Below, piece after piece: positions 1 through 7,274 of a stretch of 32,071 nucleotides of DNA. The notes beneath the pieces were generated by a model that worked only from the letters and a program-made list of their open reading frames with translations, was not told the DNA's origin and searched no databases. The translations under genes and the position numbers were made by a program. Position 1 is the stretch's first letter. The number at the start of each line of letters is the position of its first letter. The stretch covers positions 1-32,071 of the forward strand of contig NZ_JABFFR010000045.1 of NCBI RefSeq assembly GCF_013423485.1, written 5' to 3'. The DNA is from Azospirillum oleiclasticum (GTDB lineage Bacteria; Pseudomonadota; Alphaproteobacteria; Azospirillales; Azospirillaceae).

Positions 1-667
1 GATGGATGGCGCCGCCGTGCCCGTCGCCGAAGACCTGCACCTCGATGTGGCGGACGCGGCGGAAGAAGCGCTCGATGTAGAGGTCCCCGCGCCCGAAGGC
101 GGATTCCGCCTCGGCGGCGGCCTGCCGGAAGCGGTCGCGGAACTGCGACGGCTCGTCCACCACCCGCATGCCGCGCCCGCCGCCGCCGGCCGCGGCCTTC
201 AGCAGCAGCGGGTAACCGATGCCGGCGGCCAGGGCCTCGGCCGCGGCGGCGTCGGTGCCGCCCAGCTCGGAGCCGGGCACCACCGGAATGCCGTGCCGAA
301 GCGCCGCCTGGCGCGCCGCCACCTTGTCGCCCATCAGGGCGATGATCTCCGACGACGGGCCGACGAAGGTCAGCCCGTTCCCGGCGCACAGCGCCGGCAT
401 CTGCGGCTTTTCCGACAGGAAGCCGTAGCCGGGGTAGAGCGCGTCGCAGCCCGTGCGCTTGGCGACCTCCACCAGCGTTTCCGCCTTCAAATAGCTGTCG
501 CGCGGCGGCGGCGGCCCGATGCGGACGGCGTGGTCGGCGGCCCATGTGTGGGCGGCCCCATCATCGGCGGTGGAATAGACGGCCACCGTCTCCAGCCCGA
601 GCTTCCGGCAGGCCCGCACCGCGCGCAGCGCAATCTCGCCGCGGTTCGCGATCAGCACGCGCTTCAC
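1..667 (-). CDS. accC: Biotin carboxylase subunit of a biotin-dependent acyl-CoA carboxylase (5' part, cut by window edge)
   Basis: The visible 222 residues are the N-terminal half of a biotin carboxylase (family length about 450), which carboxylates the biotin of a carrier protein using ATP and bicarbonate. The start motif VLIANRGEIALR (residues 4-15), YPGYGFLSE (78-86) and the ATP-grasp glycine loop KAAAGGGGRGMRVV (157-170) followed by HIEVQV (207-212) are diagnostic. The GTG start at 667 is preceded by a GGGAGGGA ribosome site. The gene runs off the left edge, so the catalytic C-terminal part is not seen. It diverges from an accB-like carrier gene, its likely partner. Such extra accB/accC pairs occur beside housekeeping copies, so this may serve a specialised carboxylase or sit in a catabolic cluster rather than supply malonyl-CoA for fatty acids. 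The function call is firm; the specific complex is inferred. Confidence 0.95.
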   Translation of the reverse strand, partial: MKRVLIANRGEIALRAVRACRKLGLETVAVYSTADDGAAHTWAADHAVRIGPPPPRDSYLKAETLVEVAKRTGCDALYPGYGFLSEKPQMPALCAGNGLTFVGPSSEIIALMGDKVAARQAALRHGIPVVPGSELGGTDAAAAEALAAGIGYPLLLKAAAGGGGRGMRVVDEPSQFRDRFRQAAAEAESAFGRGDLYIERFFRRVRHIEVQVFGDGHGGAIH

Positions 668-737
668 CCGTTCCCTCCCATTTCGGCTTTCCAGGGTCTA
701 TCGCCCCGGCCCGAAGGTTCGCGCGTCACGTTTCATA

Positions 738-769
738 TTGCAAGACGTTTTGTTCCGTATTTCAATACG
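738..769 (+). promoter_or_regulatory. Candidate accB promoter with overlapping palindromic operator
   Basis: The accC-accB divergent gap (668-827) is locally AT-rich. TTGCAA (738-743), a 17-bp spacer and TTCAAT (761-766) form a plausible sigma70-type promoter toward accB. The perfect dyad CGTATTTCAATACG (756-769) covers the -10 element, the position expected for a repressor operator. An IclR-family regulator is encoded just downstream of accB and is a natural but unproven candidate to bind here. Confidence 0.5.
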
Positions 770-827
770 ACTGATCAACACGGGGGCGCCGCCCCCGGAC
801 AAGACACCAAGCGGAGGAAGGGCGGAG

Positions 828-1319
828 ATGCCGTTGACGTTCGACGAAGTGAGCAGGATCGTGTCCATGCTCGACGGCAGTTCGTGCGACGAACTCGTGG
901 TCGAGACGGGCGACACCAAGCTGGTGATCCGCCGCCGCGGCGCCGGGGCGGGTGCCGCGCCTGCCCCCACGGCTGCGGCGCCCATGGCCGCCGCCCCCGC
1001 GGCCGAGTCGCGCGCTGCCGCACCCGCGGCTAGGCCCGCCGCCGCCCCGCCGGCCGCCGCCGGTGCCCGGTCCGACGGTGTGGTGGAGGTCTGCGCCCCC
1101 ATGGTCGGCACCTTCTACAGCACCCCGTCGCCCACCGAGCCGCCCTTCGTGGAGGTCGGCGGCCGGGTGGAGAAGGGCCAGCCGCTCTGCCTGATCGAGG
1201 TGATGAAGCTGTTCACCACCCTCTACGCCGAACAATCCGGCCGCGTCACCCGCGTGCTGCCGGCCAACGGCGAGCTGGTCCAGCACGGCCAGCCGCTGTT
1301 CCTGATCGAGCCGGCGTAG
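828..1319 (+). CDS. accB: Biotin carboxyl carrier protein (BCCP)
   Basis: This 163-residue protein carries biotin between the biotin carboxylase and carboxyltransferase. It has a short N-terminal domain (1-35), an Ala/Pro-rich flexible hinge (about 38-80) and a C-terminal biotinyl domain (84-163). The domain contains the BCCP 'thumb' stretch GTFYSTPSPTEPPFVEVG (94-111) and the biotinylation motif EVMKLF, with Lys127 as the acceptor. The last residues QPLFLIEPA match the usual end of the fold. The ATG at 828 was chosen over an upstream start at 738 because GCGGAGGAAGGG precedes it and residue 1 then begins the conserved region; the upstream extension overlaps the promoter. EVMKLF rather than EAMKMM is typical of paralogous carriers. 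It is divergent from the biotin carboxylase gene and probably co-regulated with it. Confidence 0.95.
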   Translation: MPLTFDEVSRIVSMLDGSSCDELVVETGDTKLVIRRRGAGAGAAPAPTAAAPMAAAPAAESRAAAPAARPAAAPPAAAGARSDGVVEVCAPMVGTFYSTPSPTEPPFVEVGGRVEKGQPLCLIEVMKLFTTLYAEQSGRVTRVLPANGELVQHGQPLFLIEPA

Positions 1320-1334
1320 GGGCGTGGTCGCGGA

Positions 1335-1395
1335 GGGCCCCCCCTCCCGACCTCCCCCCGCTGGGCGGCAGTGGGGGAGGGTTGGGTGGGGGCCC
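1335..1395. repeat. Long imperfect intergenic hairpin (REP/terminator-like)
   Basis: A C-rich arm (1335-1362) and a complementary G-rich arm (about 1372-1395) flank a short loop (near TGGGCGGCA). Together they form a roughly 60-nt imperfect hairpin directly after accB. It may terminate accB transcription or be a dispersed palindromic repeat; there is no T-run. Its composition resembles the smaller hairpins at 2284-2305 and 17225-17251. Confidence 0.5.
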
Positions 1396-1455
1396 AGCTC
1401 CGACGCGCGCGACCACCCCCCGCAAACCCGTTGCACCGCCGGGCCGCGATTTGCC

Positions 1456-2283
1456 ATGGTCATGTCCATGCCCGACACCGTCCTCTCCCTCCGCCCCGCC
1501 GACGCCGAGCCGCCCGAGGGCACCGACAGCTCGCTGCCGACCCTCAAGGCCTTCACCGTGCTTCGCGCGATCAGCACCTCGACGCGGCCGGTCGGGGTCA
1601 GCGAGCTGGCGGTGCTGCTCGGGATGCCAAAGGCCACCGTGCACCGCATCGTCCGCATGCTGGAGCGCGAGGGGCTGCTGGAACGTCCGGAGGGCGGGCG
1701 GCGCTACGCGTCGGGCGGGCGGCTGCTCGGCTTCGCCTTCGACATCGTGGCATCCTCCGTCCGCAACGCGCCGCGCCACGCCATCCTGGAGGCGGTGTCG
1801 CGCCGGGTGGGGGAGACCTGCAACCTCGGCATCATGGCGCAGGGCTGCGTCCTCTACATCGACCGCGTGGAAGCCGCCTGGCCCTTCGGCCTGCGCTTCG
1901 AGATCGGCTCGCGCGTGCCGCTCCACTGCACCGCCATCGGCAAGCTGTTCCTCGGCAGCCTGCCGCCGGCGCGGCTGGAGGCGGTGCTGGAGGCGACCCC
2001 GCTCGACCGCTACACCGACAACACCATCACCGACCCCGACCGCCTTCGGGCCGAGCTGGACCGCATCCGCGAGGACGGGGTGTCGGTGGACAACCAGGAA
2101 TTCCTGGCCGGCGTCGTCTGCGTGGCGGTGCCGGTGACGGGCTCGGACGGCACGATGGCCGCCGGTCTCGCCGTTTCCGCCCCCAACGCGCGCCTCAGCC
2201 TGAAGCAGGCCCTGCAGCACGCCCCGGCGCTCCGCGAGGCCGCCGCCCATCTGAGCGCGATGATGCGGGCGGAGGGGGAGTGA
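1456..2283 (+). CDS. IclR-family transcriptional regulator
   Basis: The 275-residue protein has the IclR layout: an N-terminal winged helix-turn-helix (about 27-90, with VSELAVLLGMPKATVHRIVRML as the recognition segment) and a C-terminal GAF-like effector domain (about 100-270, including RFEIGSRVPLHCTAIGKLFL). Start choice is uncertain. ATG codons at 1456, 1462 and 1468 are all in frame, none with a strong ribosome site, and the first 25 residues are not conserved in such proteins. IclR proteins usually control neighbouring catabolic or transport operons in response to small organic acids. Candidate targets are the divergent accC/accB promoter upstream and the ABC transporter/SDR promoter region beyond the convergent transporter genes. 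The family call is firm; ligand and targets are inference. Confidence 0.92.
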   Translation: MVMSMPDTVLSLRPADAEPPEGTDSSLPTLKAFTVLRAISTSTRPVGVSELAVLLGMPKATVHRIVRMLEREGLLERPEGGRRYASGGRLLGFAFDIVASSVRNAPRHAILEAVSRRVGETCNLGIMAQGCVLYIDRVEAAWPFGLRFEIGSRVPLHCTAIGKLFLGSLPPARLEAVLEATPLDRYTDNTITDPDRLRAELDRIREDGVSVDNQEFLAGVVCVAVPVTGSDGTMAAGLAVSAPNARLSLKQALQHAPALREAAAHLSAMMRAEGE

Positions 2284-2305
2284 CCCTCTCCCCCCGGGGA
2301 GAGGG
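2284..2305. terminator. Perfect hairpin between convergent genes, likely bidirectional terminator
   Basis: CCCTCTCCCC (2284-2293) pairs perfectly with GGGGAGAGGG (2296-2305) across a 2-nt loop (the real loop will be larger). It begins on the base after the IclR stop codon and lies 14 bp from the end of the convergent ATPase gene. There is only a weak T-rich tail (CTTATCT) on the plus strand. Confidence 0.6.
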
Positions 2306-2319
2306 CTTATCTCCGTCCG

Positions 2320-3084
2320 TCAGCCCTCCTCCATCTCCTCGTGGATCATGTCGCGGAGCTGCTTCTTCAGCGCGCGGTAGACGGGGTGGTCCTCGTCGCG
2401 CGGGCGGGGCAGGTCCACCGGGATCTGCGCCTTCAGCCGGCCGGGGCGGCTGCTCAGCACGATGATGCGGTCGGACAGCTTGATCGCCTCGTCGATGCTG
2501 TGGGTGACCAGCATCACCGTCTTCGGCTCGTGCCGCCAGATGCGCACCAGCTCGTCCTGCATGAAGGAGCGGGTCTGGCTGTCGAGTGCCGCGAAGGGCT
2601 CGTCCATCAGCAGCACGCGCGGGCACACCACCAGCGCGCGTGCCAGCGCCACACGCTGGCGCATGCCGCCGGAAAGCTGGTGCGGGTAGTGCTTCTCGAA
2701 GCCGGCGAGACCGACCAGCGTGATCAGCTCGTCGGCTTGCCGGCGCGCCTCGTCCTTGGGCTCGCGCTTCATGCGCGGGCCGTACATGACGTTGTCGCGC
2801 ACCGTCAGCCAGGGGAACAGCGCGTAGTCCTGGAACATCATCGAGCGCTCCCACCCCGGCGGGCCGACGGGGGTGCCGTCCACCGCGATGGTGCCCTCGG
2901 TCGCCCGCTCGAAGCCGGCGACCATGTTGAGCAGCGTGGTCTTGCCGCAGCCGGAATGGCCGAGGATGGTGCAGAACTCGTGGTTGGCGATCTCGAAGCT
3001 CAGGTTGCTGAGCGCGGTCACCGCCCCCGGCGCGCCGGGCACGCCGTAGACCTTGGTGACCCCGGATACGGACAGGCTTCCCAT
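2320..3084 (-). CDS. ABC transporter ATP-binding protein, nitrate/sulfonate/taurine (SsuB/TauB) type
   Basis: This 254-residue ATPase powers the importer encoded by the adjacent permease and binding protein. All nucleotide-binding motifs are intact: Walker A GHSGCGKTT (42-50), Q-loop MMFQDYALFPWLTV (82-95), signature LSGGMRQR (137-144), Walker B VLLMDEP (157-163) and the H-loop in VTHSIDEA (193-200). The Q-loop sequence ending in PWLTV and the DEPFAALD stretch are characteristic of the nitrate/sulfonate/bicarbonate/taurine subfamily. It is the last gene of a three-gene minus-strand operon, 13 bp after the permease, with GGGAAGG-like ribosome bases before the ATG at 3084. The substrate cannot be read from this subunit. 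Confidence 0.95.
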   Translation of the reverse strand: MGSLSVSGVTKVYGVPGAPGAVTALSNLSFEIANHEFCTILGHSGCGKTTLLNMVAGFERATEGTIAVDGTPVGPPGWERSMMFQDYALFPWLTVRDNVMYGPRMKREPKDEARRQADELITLVGLAGFEKHYPHQLSGGMRQRVALARALVVCPRVLLMDEPFAALDSQTRSFMQDELVRIWRHEPKTVMLVTHSIDEAIKLSDRIIVLSSRPGRLKAQIPVDLPRPRDEDHPVYRALKKQLRDMIHEEMEEG

Positions 3085-3097
3085 CGCGTCCTTCCCC

Positions 3098-4063
3098 CTA
3101 CTTGGCGAGCGCCGGCGACCAGGGCAGCAGGCGCTTGCCCAGCCAGCGGATGCCCAGGTCGATGAGCAGGCCCATGACGCCGATGGTCAGCATGCCCACG
3201 ACGATGATGTCGGTGCGCAGGATGCTGCGCGCGTCGTTGATCATGAAGCCGAGCCCGGTGGTGGCGCCGACCAGCTCCGCCGCCACCAGCGCCATCCAGC
3301 CGACGCCCAGCCCGATGCGGATGCCGGTGATGATCTGCGGCAGCGCCGCCTTGAACACCACGGTGCGCAGCACGTCCCATTCGCTGGCCCCCAGCGTGCG
3401 GCTGGCGCGGATCAGGTTGGCGTCGACCGTGCGCACCGCCGTCACCGTGTTGACCAGGATCGGGAAGAAGATGCCGAGCAGGATGATGAACTGGTTCTGC
3501 ATGTCGCTCAGCCCGAACCACAGGATGCTGAGCGGAATCCAGGCGAGCGGCGGGATCGGGCGCAGGATCTCGATGACCGGGTTGACCTGGACATAGACCG
3601 GCCGCCACCAGCCCATGGCGATGCCGAGCGGAATGGCGGCCAGCGAGAGGACGAACGCCGACAGCTCGCGCTTCAGACTGGCGAACAGGTGCATGAACAG
3701 GTCGCCGTTGGCGACCAGCTCCGCCGTCGCGGCGATGATCGACGTGGGCGCCGGCATCAGGACCGCCAGATAGGGGTCCTTGGCCGGCAGCCACACCGTG
3801 CTGGTGAACTGCCACAGCGCGATCAGCACCACCAGCAGCGCGTAGCGGGACAGATGGCGCCCGGCGGAACCGGCGTGCCGGCGCCACGCGGGGGACGGCG
3901 GCGGGGCGGTCTGCACCGCCGGCGGCACCGGCTGGCCGGCGGGCCGCGGAACCTCCGCGGCGACGCCCTCCATCCGGGGGCCGGTCGTGGTGGTGCGGAG
4001 CGGGTGGGGCATCTCGTGGCCTCGTCTCGTGGGGGCGGGGCTGGCCGTGGGGCAATCGCGCAT
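3098..4063 (-). CDS. ABC transporter permease, nitrate/sulfonate/taurine (SsuC/TauC) type
   Basis: This inner-membrane subunit belongs to the BPD_transp_1 family. A Pro-rich cytoplasmic N-terminus of about 65 residues precedes a first membrane helix (YALLVVLIALWQFTSTVW) and a core of about five further helices. The EAA loop that docks the ATPase is RASRTLGASEWDVLRTVVFK. The stretch RPIPPLAWIPLSILWFG is typical of the SsuC/TauC branch. The first possible ATG (4063) has a fair ribosome site (AGGGG, 9 nt upstream); an internal ATG at 4012 (304 residues, starting MPHPLRT) is an equally reasonable start because the first 17 residues look non-conserved. The gene lies between the binding protein gene (106-bp gap with a hairpin) and the ATPase gene (13-bp gap). 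Confidence 0.93.
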   Translation of the reverse strand: MRDCPTASPAPTRRGHEMPHPLRTTTTGPRMEGVAAEVPRPAGQPVPPAVQTAPPPSPAWRRHAGSAGRHLSRYALLVVLIALWQFTSTVWLPAKDPYLAVLMPAPTSIIAATAELVANGDLFMHLFASLKRELSAFVLSLAAIPLGIAMGWWRPVYVQVNPVIEILRPIPPLAWIPLSILWFGLSDMQNQFIILLGIFFPILVNTVTAVRTVDANLIRASRTLGASEWDVLRTVVFKAALPQIITGIRIGLGVGWMALVAAELVGATTGLGFMINDARSILRTDIIVVGMLTIGVMGLLIDLGIRWLGKRLLPWSPALAK

Positions 4064-4086
4064 GCGGGGCTTCCCCTATCCGGGTT

Positions 4087-4120
4087 CCCCGTCACCCGCA
4101 CCCGCGCGGGGACGACGGGG
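4087..4120. repeat. Intercistronic stem-loop between binding protein and permease genes
   Basis: CCCCGTC (4087-4093) pairs with GACGGGG (4114-4120), and the inner CCGC/GCGG bases can extend the stem. In binding-protein transporter operons such intercistronic stems often stabilise the upstream mRNA or partly terminate it, giving more binding protein than membrane subunits. That role is inferred from position only. Confidence 0.4.
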
Positions 4121-4169
4121 ACGGGGTGCAAGGCCGCCGGGTCAAGGTTGGCGGGTCAGGGCCGGCAGA

Positions 4170-5444
4170 TCAGGGCTGGTAGGTCTTGCCGCCGAAGCTC
4201 CACGCCTTCATCAGGTCGCCCTTCTCGGGCCAGGGCTGCGGCGTCTTCAGGGAGTCGGCGTTGGGGTAGGCCGGGTAGGGCGGGTTGCCGACCTTGCCTT
4301 CCCAGCCCCGGGGCAGGAAGGGCGGCTGCGTCGGCACGGTCCAGCCCAGCACCGCCAGCGTGTGGTCCATGAAACGGGTCTCGAAGGCGGCGGCGTAGTC
4401 GGCCGCCGACAGCGACTTCTGCATGCGGCCGCGCTCCTTCAGCCAGCGTGCGATGCGGGCGTTCTCGGTGCCCCAGAAGCCGGCGAAGGGATAGGCGGCG
4501 GTCGGCTTGTACAGGTTGTTGTAGAGCCGCACCTGGTCCAGAAGCAGATCCTTGTTGTAGCTGCGCAGCAGCGGCTCGGCGGCCAGCAGGTCGGCGGTCT
4601 TCTCCGGGTTCAGCCGGATCCACAGGGTCGCCTCCATGAAGGCGTCGCTGATCGCCTGCACCACGTCGGGCACGTTGTCGATCAGCTCCTGCCGCACGTA
4701 GAAGGAGCCCTGGTAGAAATTGTAGGGGAAGATGCGGTCGATCACCCGCCCGGACTTGCGCTCCGCCGCGACGATGCTGACCGACGGCTCCCACGGCACC
4801 ACGGCGGCGACGCCGCCCGGCAGCAGCAACTGCTCGGCGATCGGCATGTTCTTCAGGATCACGTCCTTGCCGATGGTGAGCCCGGTGATCTCGGCCGCCT
4901 GGGTGAAGTAGAACTCGGCCGACGAGCCCGTCACGATGCCGATGGTGGCCGGCGGGTTGGAGCCCTTCAGGTCGGCCAGCTTGGTCAGCTTGCTGTCCTT
5001 GGGCACCAGCACGGAGTGTTCGAGGTTCGGGGCGACGATGGCGATCGCCTTCACCGGGACGCCGCGGTCGAGCAGCGAGGTGAAGGGGAAGTTGCCGCCG
5101 TTGCCGACCTGGGCGCGGCCGGACGCGATCGCCTCGTTGACGTCGGGGCCGGCCCCGAAGCCCTTGAAGCCGCTCTCGATGCCGCGCTTGGTGAGCAGCC
5201 CCTGCTTGTCCATCACGACGTTGACGGCGTTCTGGCCGCTGAAGGGACCCTGCCACGCCACACCGAGCGGCCACCAGCCCTTGTCCTTCAGCCAGGCGAC
5301 CGAAGTGTCGGACACTTTCTGGTAGGGCTGCGGCCAGCCCCAGTCGGTGAAGCCGGTCTGCGCCCGCGATGCCGCCGAGGCCAGCATCACCGTCGCCGCC
5401 ATGGCGGCGGCGCAGAGCGTGGTTCGCAATCGGAGTGTGGTCAT
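4170..5444 (-). CDS. ABC transporter substrate-binding protein, nitrate/sulfonate/taurine (NMT1/SsuA-like) family
   Basis: The 424-residue product has a Sec signal peptide (LRLRTTLCAAAMAATVMLASAASRA, positions 4-28, probable cleavage A28/Q29) and a periplasmic NMT1/SsuA-type fold. The stretches GFGAGPDVNEAIASGRAQVGNGGNFPF and GSNPPATIGIVTGSSAEFYF are the usual ligand-pocket segments. At more than 420 residues it is longer than SsuA/TauA (about 320), with extra C-terminal sequence rich in Trp and Pro (PQPWPEKGDLMKAWSFGG), resembling the longer 'nitrate transporter' relatives. The ATG at 5444 follows GGGAGGGGACGCTC. It is the first gene of the transporter operon. The ligand is unknown; an organic acid or sulfonate would fit the adjacent SDR and TauE genes, but that is inference. 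Confidence 0.92.
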   Translation of the reverse strand: MTTLRLRTTLCAAAMAATVMLASAASRAQTGFTDWGWPQPYQKVSDTSVAWLKDKGWWPLGVAWQGPFSGQNAVNVVMDKQGLLTKRGIESGFKGFGAGPDVNEAIASGRAQVGNGGNFPFTSLLDRGVPVKAIAIVAPNLEHSVLVPKDSKLTKLADLKGSNPPATIGIVTGSSAEFYFTQAAEITGLTIGKDVILKNMPIAEQLLLPGGVAAVVPWEPSVSIVAAERKSGRVIDRIFPYNFYQGSFYVRQELIDNVPDVVQAISDAFMEATLWIRLNPEKTADLLAAEPLLRSYNKDLLLDQVRLYNNLYKPTAAYPFAGFWGTENARIARWLKERGRMQKSLSAADYAAAFETRFMDHTLAVLGWTVPTQPPFLPRGWEGKVGNPPYPAYPNADSLKTPQPWPEKGDLMKAWSFGGKTYQP

Positions 5445-5656
5445 GAGCGTCCCCTCCCGTGGGTGAAGGTCCGGCACGGCGCACCACCGCAGCGGTGGGG
5501 CACCGGTCCGCTCCCGATGATCCGTTGGCGGATGTTCTGTTATCGGATTTTCGTCTTCCTGAACAAAATGTATCGATTTATGATCCGATCCGTCAAGCCC
5601 CCGACGGTTCGAAACCAAAGCAATCAACCCACCAAAGCAATCAACGGAGTCCGCCC
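5445..5656. promoter_or_regulatory. Divergent promoter region with clustered ATCCG/CGGAT boxes
   Basis: This 212-bp AT-richer gap separates the transporter operon from the SDR gene. Five copies of ATCCG or its complement lie in 73 bp: 5520-5524, 5529-5533 (a hairpin pair with loop TTGG), 5544-5548, 5583-5587 and 5588-5592. ATCGGAT (5542-5548) and ATCCGAT (5583-5589) form a widely spaced dyad. TATGAT (5579-5584) is a good -10 candidate toward the SDR gene, with only a weak -35. On the minus strand, TTGTTC (5566-5561) and TAACAG (5542-5537) with an 18-bp spacer could serve the transporter operon. The boxes would suit a regulator controlling both directions, possibly the nearby IclR protein. Confidence 0.45.
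5614..5645 (+). repeat. 15-bp direct repeat in the SDR leader
   Basis: ACCAAAGCAATCAAC occurs exactly at 5614-5628 and 5631-5645, a 17-bp period, ending directly at the GGAG ribosome site of the SDR gene. It is probably a small tandem duplication in the untranslated leader. Confidence 0.75.
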
Positions 5657-6433
5657 ATGCCCCCGCCACCCCCGGCCGATCCCCTGTTCCCGACCGATCC
5701 CCTGTTCGACGTGTCCGGCCTGTCGGTCCTGGTGGCCGGCGGTGCCGGCGGGCTGGGGGCGGTGCTCGCCCGTGCCTTCGCCGAGCGGGGTGCCCGCGTG
5801 CTCGCCGCCGATCTGGCGCGCGCCGTCGCGGCGGCGGAGGCGGCCGGCACCCCGGCGGTCGCGCTGGACGTCACGGACGAGGCGTCCTGCGCCGCGGCGA
5901 TGGACGAGGCGGTGCGGCGGCACGGCCGGCTCGACGTGCTGATCAACGCCAGCGGCGTCTACCGCACCGGCCCGGCGCTGGAGTTCGCCCGCGCCGACTG
6001 GGACGCGGAGATCGCGGTGAACCTGACCGGCGCCTTCCTGCTGGCCCGCGCCGCCGGGCGCGTGCTGACCGAGCAGGGCTCGGGTGCGGTGATCACGTTG
6101 GCCTCGGTGTCGAGCGCGGTCGCCAACCCGGCCTACGCCGCCTACGCCGCCAGCAAGGCGGGGGTAGCGCACCTCACCCGCGTGCTGGCGCAGGAGTGGG
6201 CGCCACGCGGCGTGCGGGTCAACGCCATCGGCCCGGCGATGACGGAGACGGCGATGACCCGCGGCGTCTTCGACGACCCCGGCCACCGCACCCGCGCGCT
6301 CGCCCGCATCCCCATGGGCCGCTTCGGCCGGCCGGAGGATCTGGTGGGGGCCGCGGTCTTCCTGGCCTCCCCCGCCGGGGCCTTCGTCACCGGACAGACG
6401 CTGTTCGTGGACGGCGGACGCACGGTATCCTGA
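5657..6433 (+). CDS. Short-chain dehydrogenase/reductase (classical SDR)
   Basis: This 258-residue NAD(P)-dependent oxidoreductase is of classical SDR length. The dinucleotide-binding glycine pattern is A27-G28-xxx-G32-x-G34. An INASG variant of the NNAG motif lies at 96-100. The catalytic triad is S150, Y163 and K167 (YAAYAASK). The ending VTGQTLFVDGG is standard for the family. Asp52 at the end of the second strand (VLAADLAR) suggests NAD rather than NADP preference. The ATG at 5657 follows GGAG at 5646-5649. A Pro-rich start (MPPPPPADPLFPTDPLFDVSG) precedes the fold. It is followed 8 bp later by a TauE/SafE permease gene, so the two form an operon divergent from the ABC importer. It probably oxidises a hydroxy compound imported by that system; the substrate is unknown. 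Confidence 0.93.
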   Translation: MPPPPPADPLFPTDPLFDVSGLSVLVAGGAGGLGAVLARAFAERGARVLAADLARAVAAAEAAGTPAVALDVTDEASCAAAMDEAVRRHGRLDVLINASGVYRTGPALEFARADWDAEIAVNLTGAFLLARAAGRVLTEQGSGAVITLASVSSAVANPAYAAYAASKAGVAHLTRVLAQEWAPRGVRVNAIGPAMTETAMTRGVFDDPGHRTRALARIPMGRFGRPEDLVGAAVFLASPAGAFVTGQTLFVDGGRTVS

Positions 6434-6441
6434 GCCCTGCC

Positions 6442-7173
6442 ATGGAGCTTTCCCTTTCCGTCCAAGCCGCCATCGCGGTGGTCGTCATCCTTCTCGCCGG
6501 GCTGGTGCGGGGCATCACCGGGTTCGGCGGGGCGATGGTGATGGCGCCGTCGCTCAGCCTCGTCATCCACCCCGTGACCGCGGTGGTGATCGCGCTGGCG
6601 CTGGAATCGGCGGCGGCCGTCACCATGCTGCCGCAGGCGTTGCGCCGCGTGAAATGGGGGGTGATCCTGCCGATCGGGCTGATGGCGGTGCTGACCATCC
6701 CCGTCGGCGGCTGGCTGCTGGGCACCATCGACCGCGATATCGCGCGCCGCGTCATCGCCGGCATGGTGGTGCTGTTCGCCGGGCTGATGGCGCTGGGCTG
6801 GCGCTACCCGGGCCCGACGCGGCTGCCGGTGTCGCTGGCGCTGGGCGGTCTCAGCGGCGTGCTGATCGGGGCGACCAGCATGGGGGGGCCGCCGGTGATC
6901 CTCTATCTGCTGGCCGGCCCCGACCCCATCGACCAGACGCGCGCCAACCTGATCGTCTTCATCACCCTGCTGTCGGCGGTGGGGCTCGCCATCCTGGCGG
7001 CGCTGGGGGTGGCGTCCTGGACGGACGGGGCGTGGTGCGCCGCACTCGCCCCCCTCTATCTCGGCGCCACCATCGTGGGCGCGCGGCTCTACGGTTTCTT
7101 CGACGAACGCGCCTTCCGCCGCTTCACGCTGATCTTCATGATGGTGCTGTCGTCGGCGCTCTTGCTGATGTGA
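6442..7173 (+). CDS. TauE/SafE-family sulfite/organic anion permease
   Basis: This 243-residue, very hydrophobic inner-membrane protein has about eight predicted helices in two repeats. Each repeat carries the glycine-rich loop typical of TauE/SafE (DUF81) proteins: LVRGITGFGGAMVMAP (21-36) and SGVLIGATSMGGPPVILYL in the second half. Family members export sulfite, sulfoacetate or related anions, or import organic acids. The gene begins 8 bp after the SDR stop codon with only a weak ribosome site, suggesting translational coupling. Together with the taurine/sulfonate-like ABC importer across the divergent promoter, it fits a small organosulfonate or organic-acid module, but no sulfonate-cleaving enzyme is visible in this window. 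Confidence 0.9.
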   Translation: MELSLSVQAAIAVVVILLAGLVRGITGFGGAMVMAPSLSLVIHPVTAVVIALALESAAAVTMLPQALRRVKWGVILPIGLMAVLTIPVGGWLLGTIDRDIARRVIAGMVVLFAGLMALGWRYPGPTRLPVSLALGGLSGVLIGATSMGGPPVILYLLAGPDPIDQTRANLIVFITLLSAVGLAILAALGVASWTDGAWCAALAPLYLGATIVGARLYGFFDERAFRRFTLIFMMVLSSALLLM

Positions 7174-7207
7174 GCCAGCACGGCCATCGCGCAGGATCCG
7201 GGGCGCG

Positions 7208-7236
7208 TTGACCAGGGCGCTGCATGGCAGTAGGCT
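7208..7236 (+). promoter_or_regulatory. Candidate promoter of the caspase-like gene
   Basis: TTGACC (7208-7213), a 17-bp spacer and TAGGCT (7231-7236) give a reasonable -35 and a weak -10. Transcription from here would begin near 7243, consistent with translation from 7275 and not from the ATG at 7224. Confidence 0.35.
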
Positions 7237-7274
7237 CCAACCGACTCGCGGAAGTGTCGAACGCGGGAGGCTGG

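Noticed and set aside
2..1033. An open plus-strand frame across the biotin carboxylase and the accC/accB promoter
   Set aside because: It is antisense to a clear biotin carboxylase and out of frame with the clear BCCP; no coding character.
7224..7274. Upstream ATG for the caspase-like gene
   Set aside because: It overlaps the probable -10 region, has no ribosome site and would bury the signal peptide 25 or more residues in.
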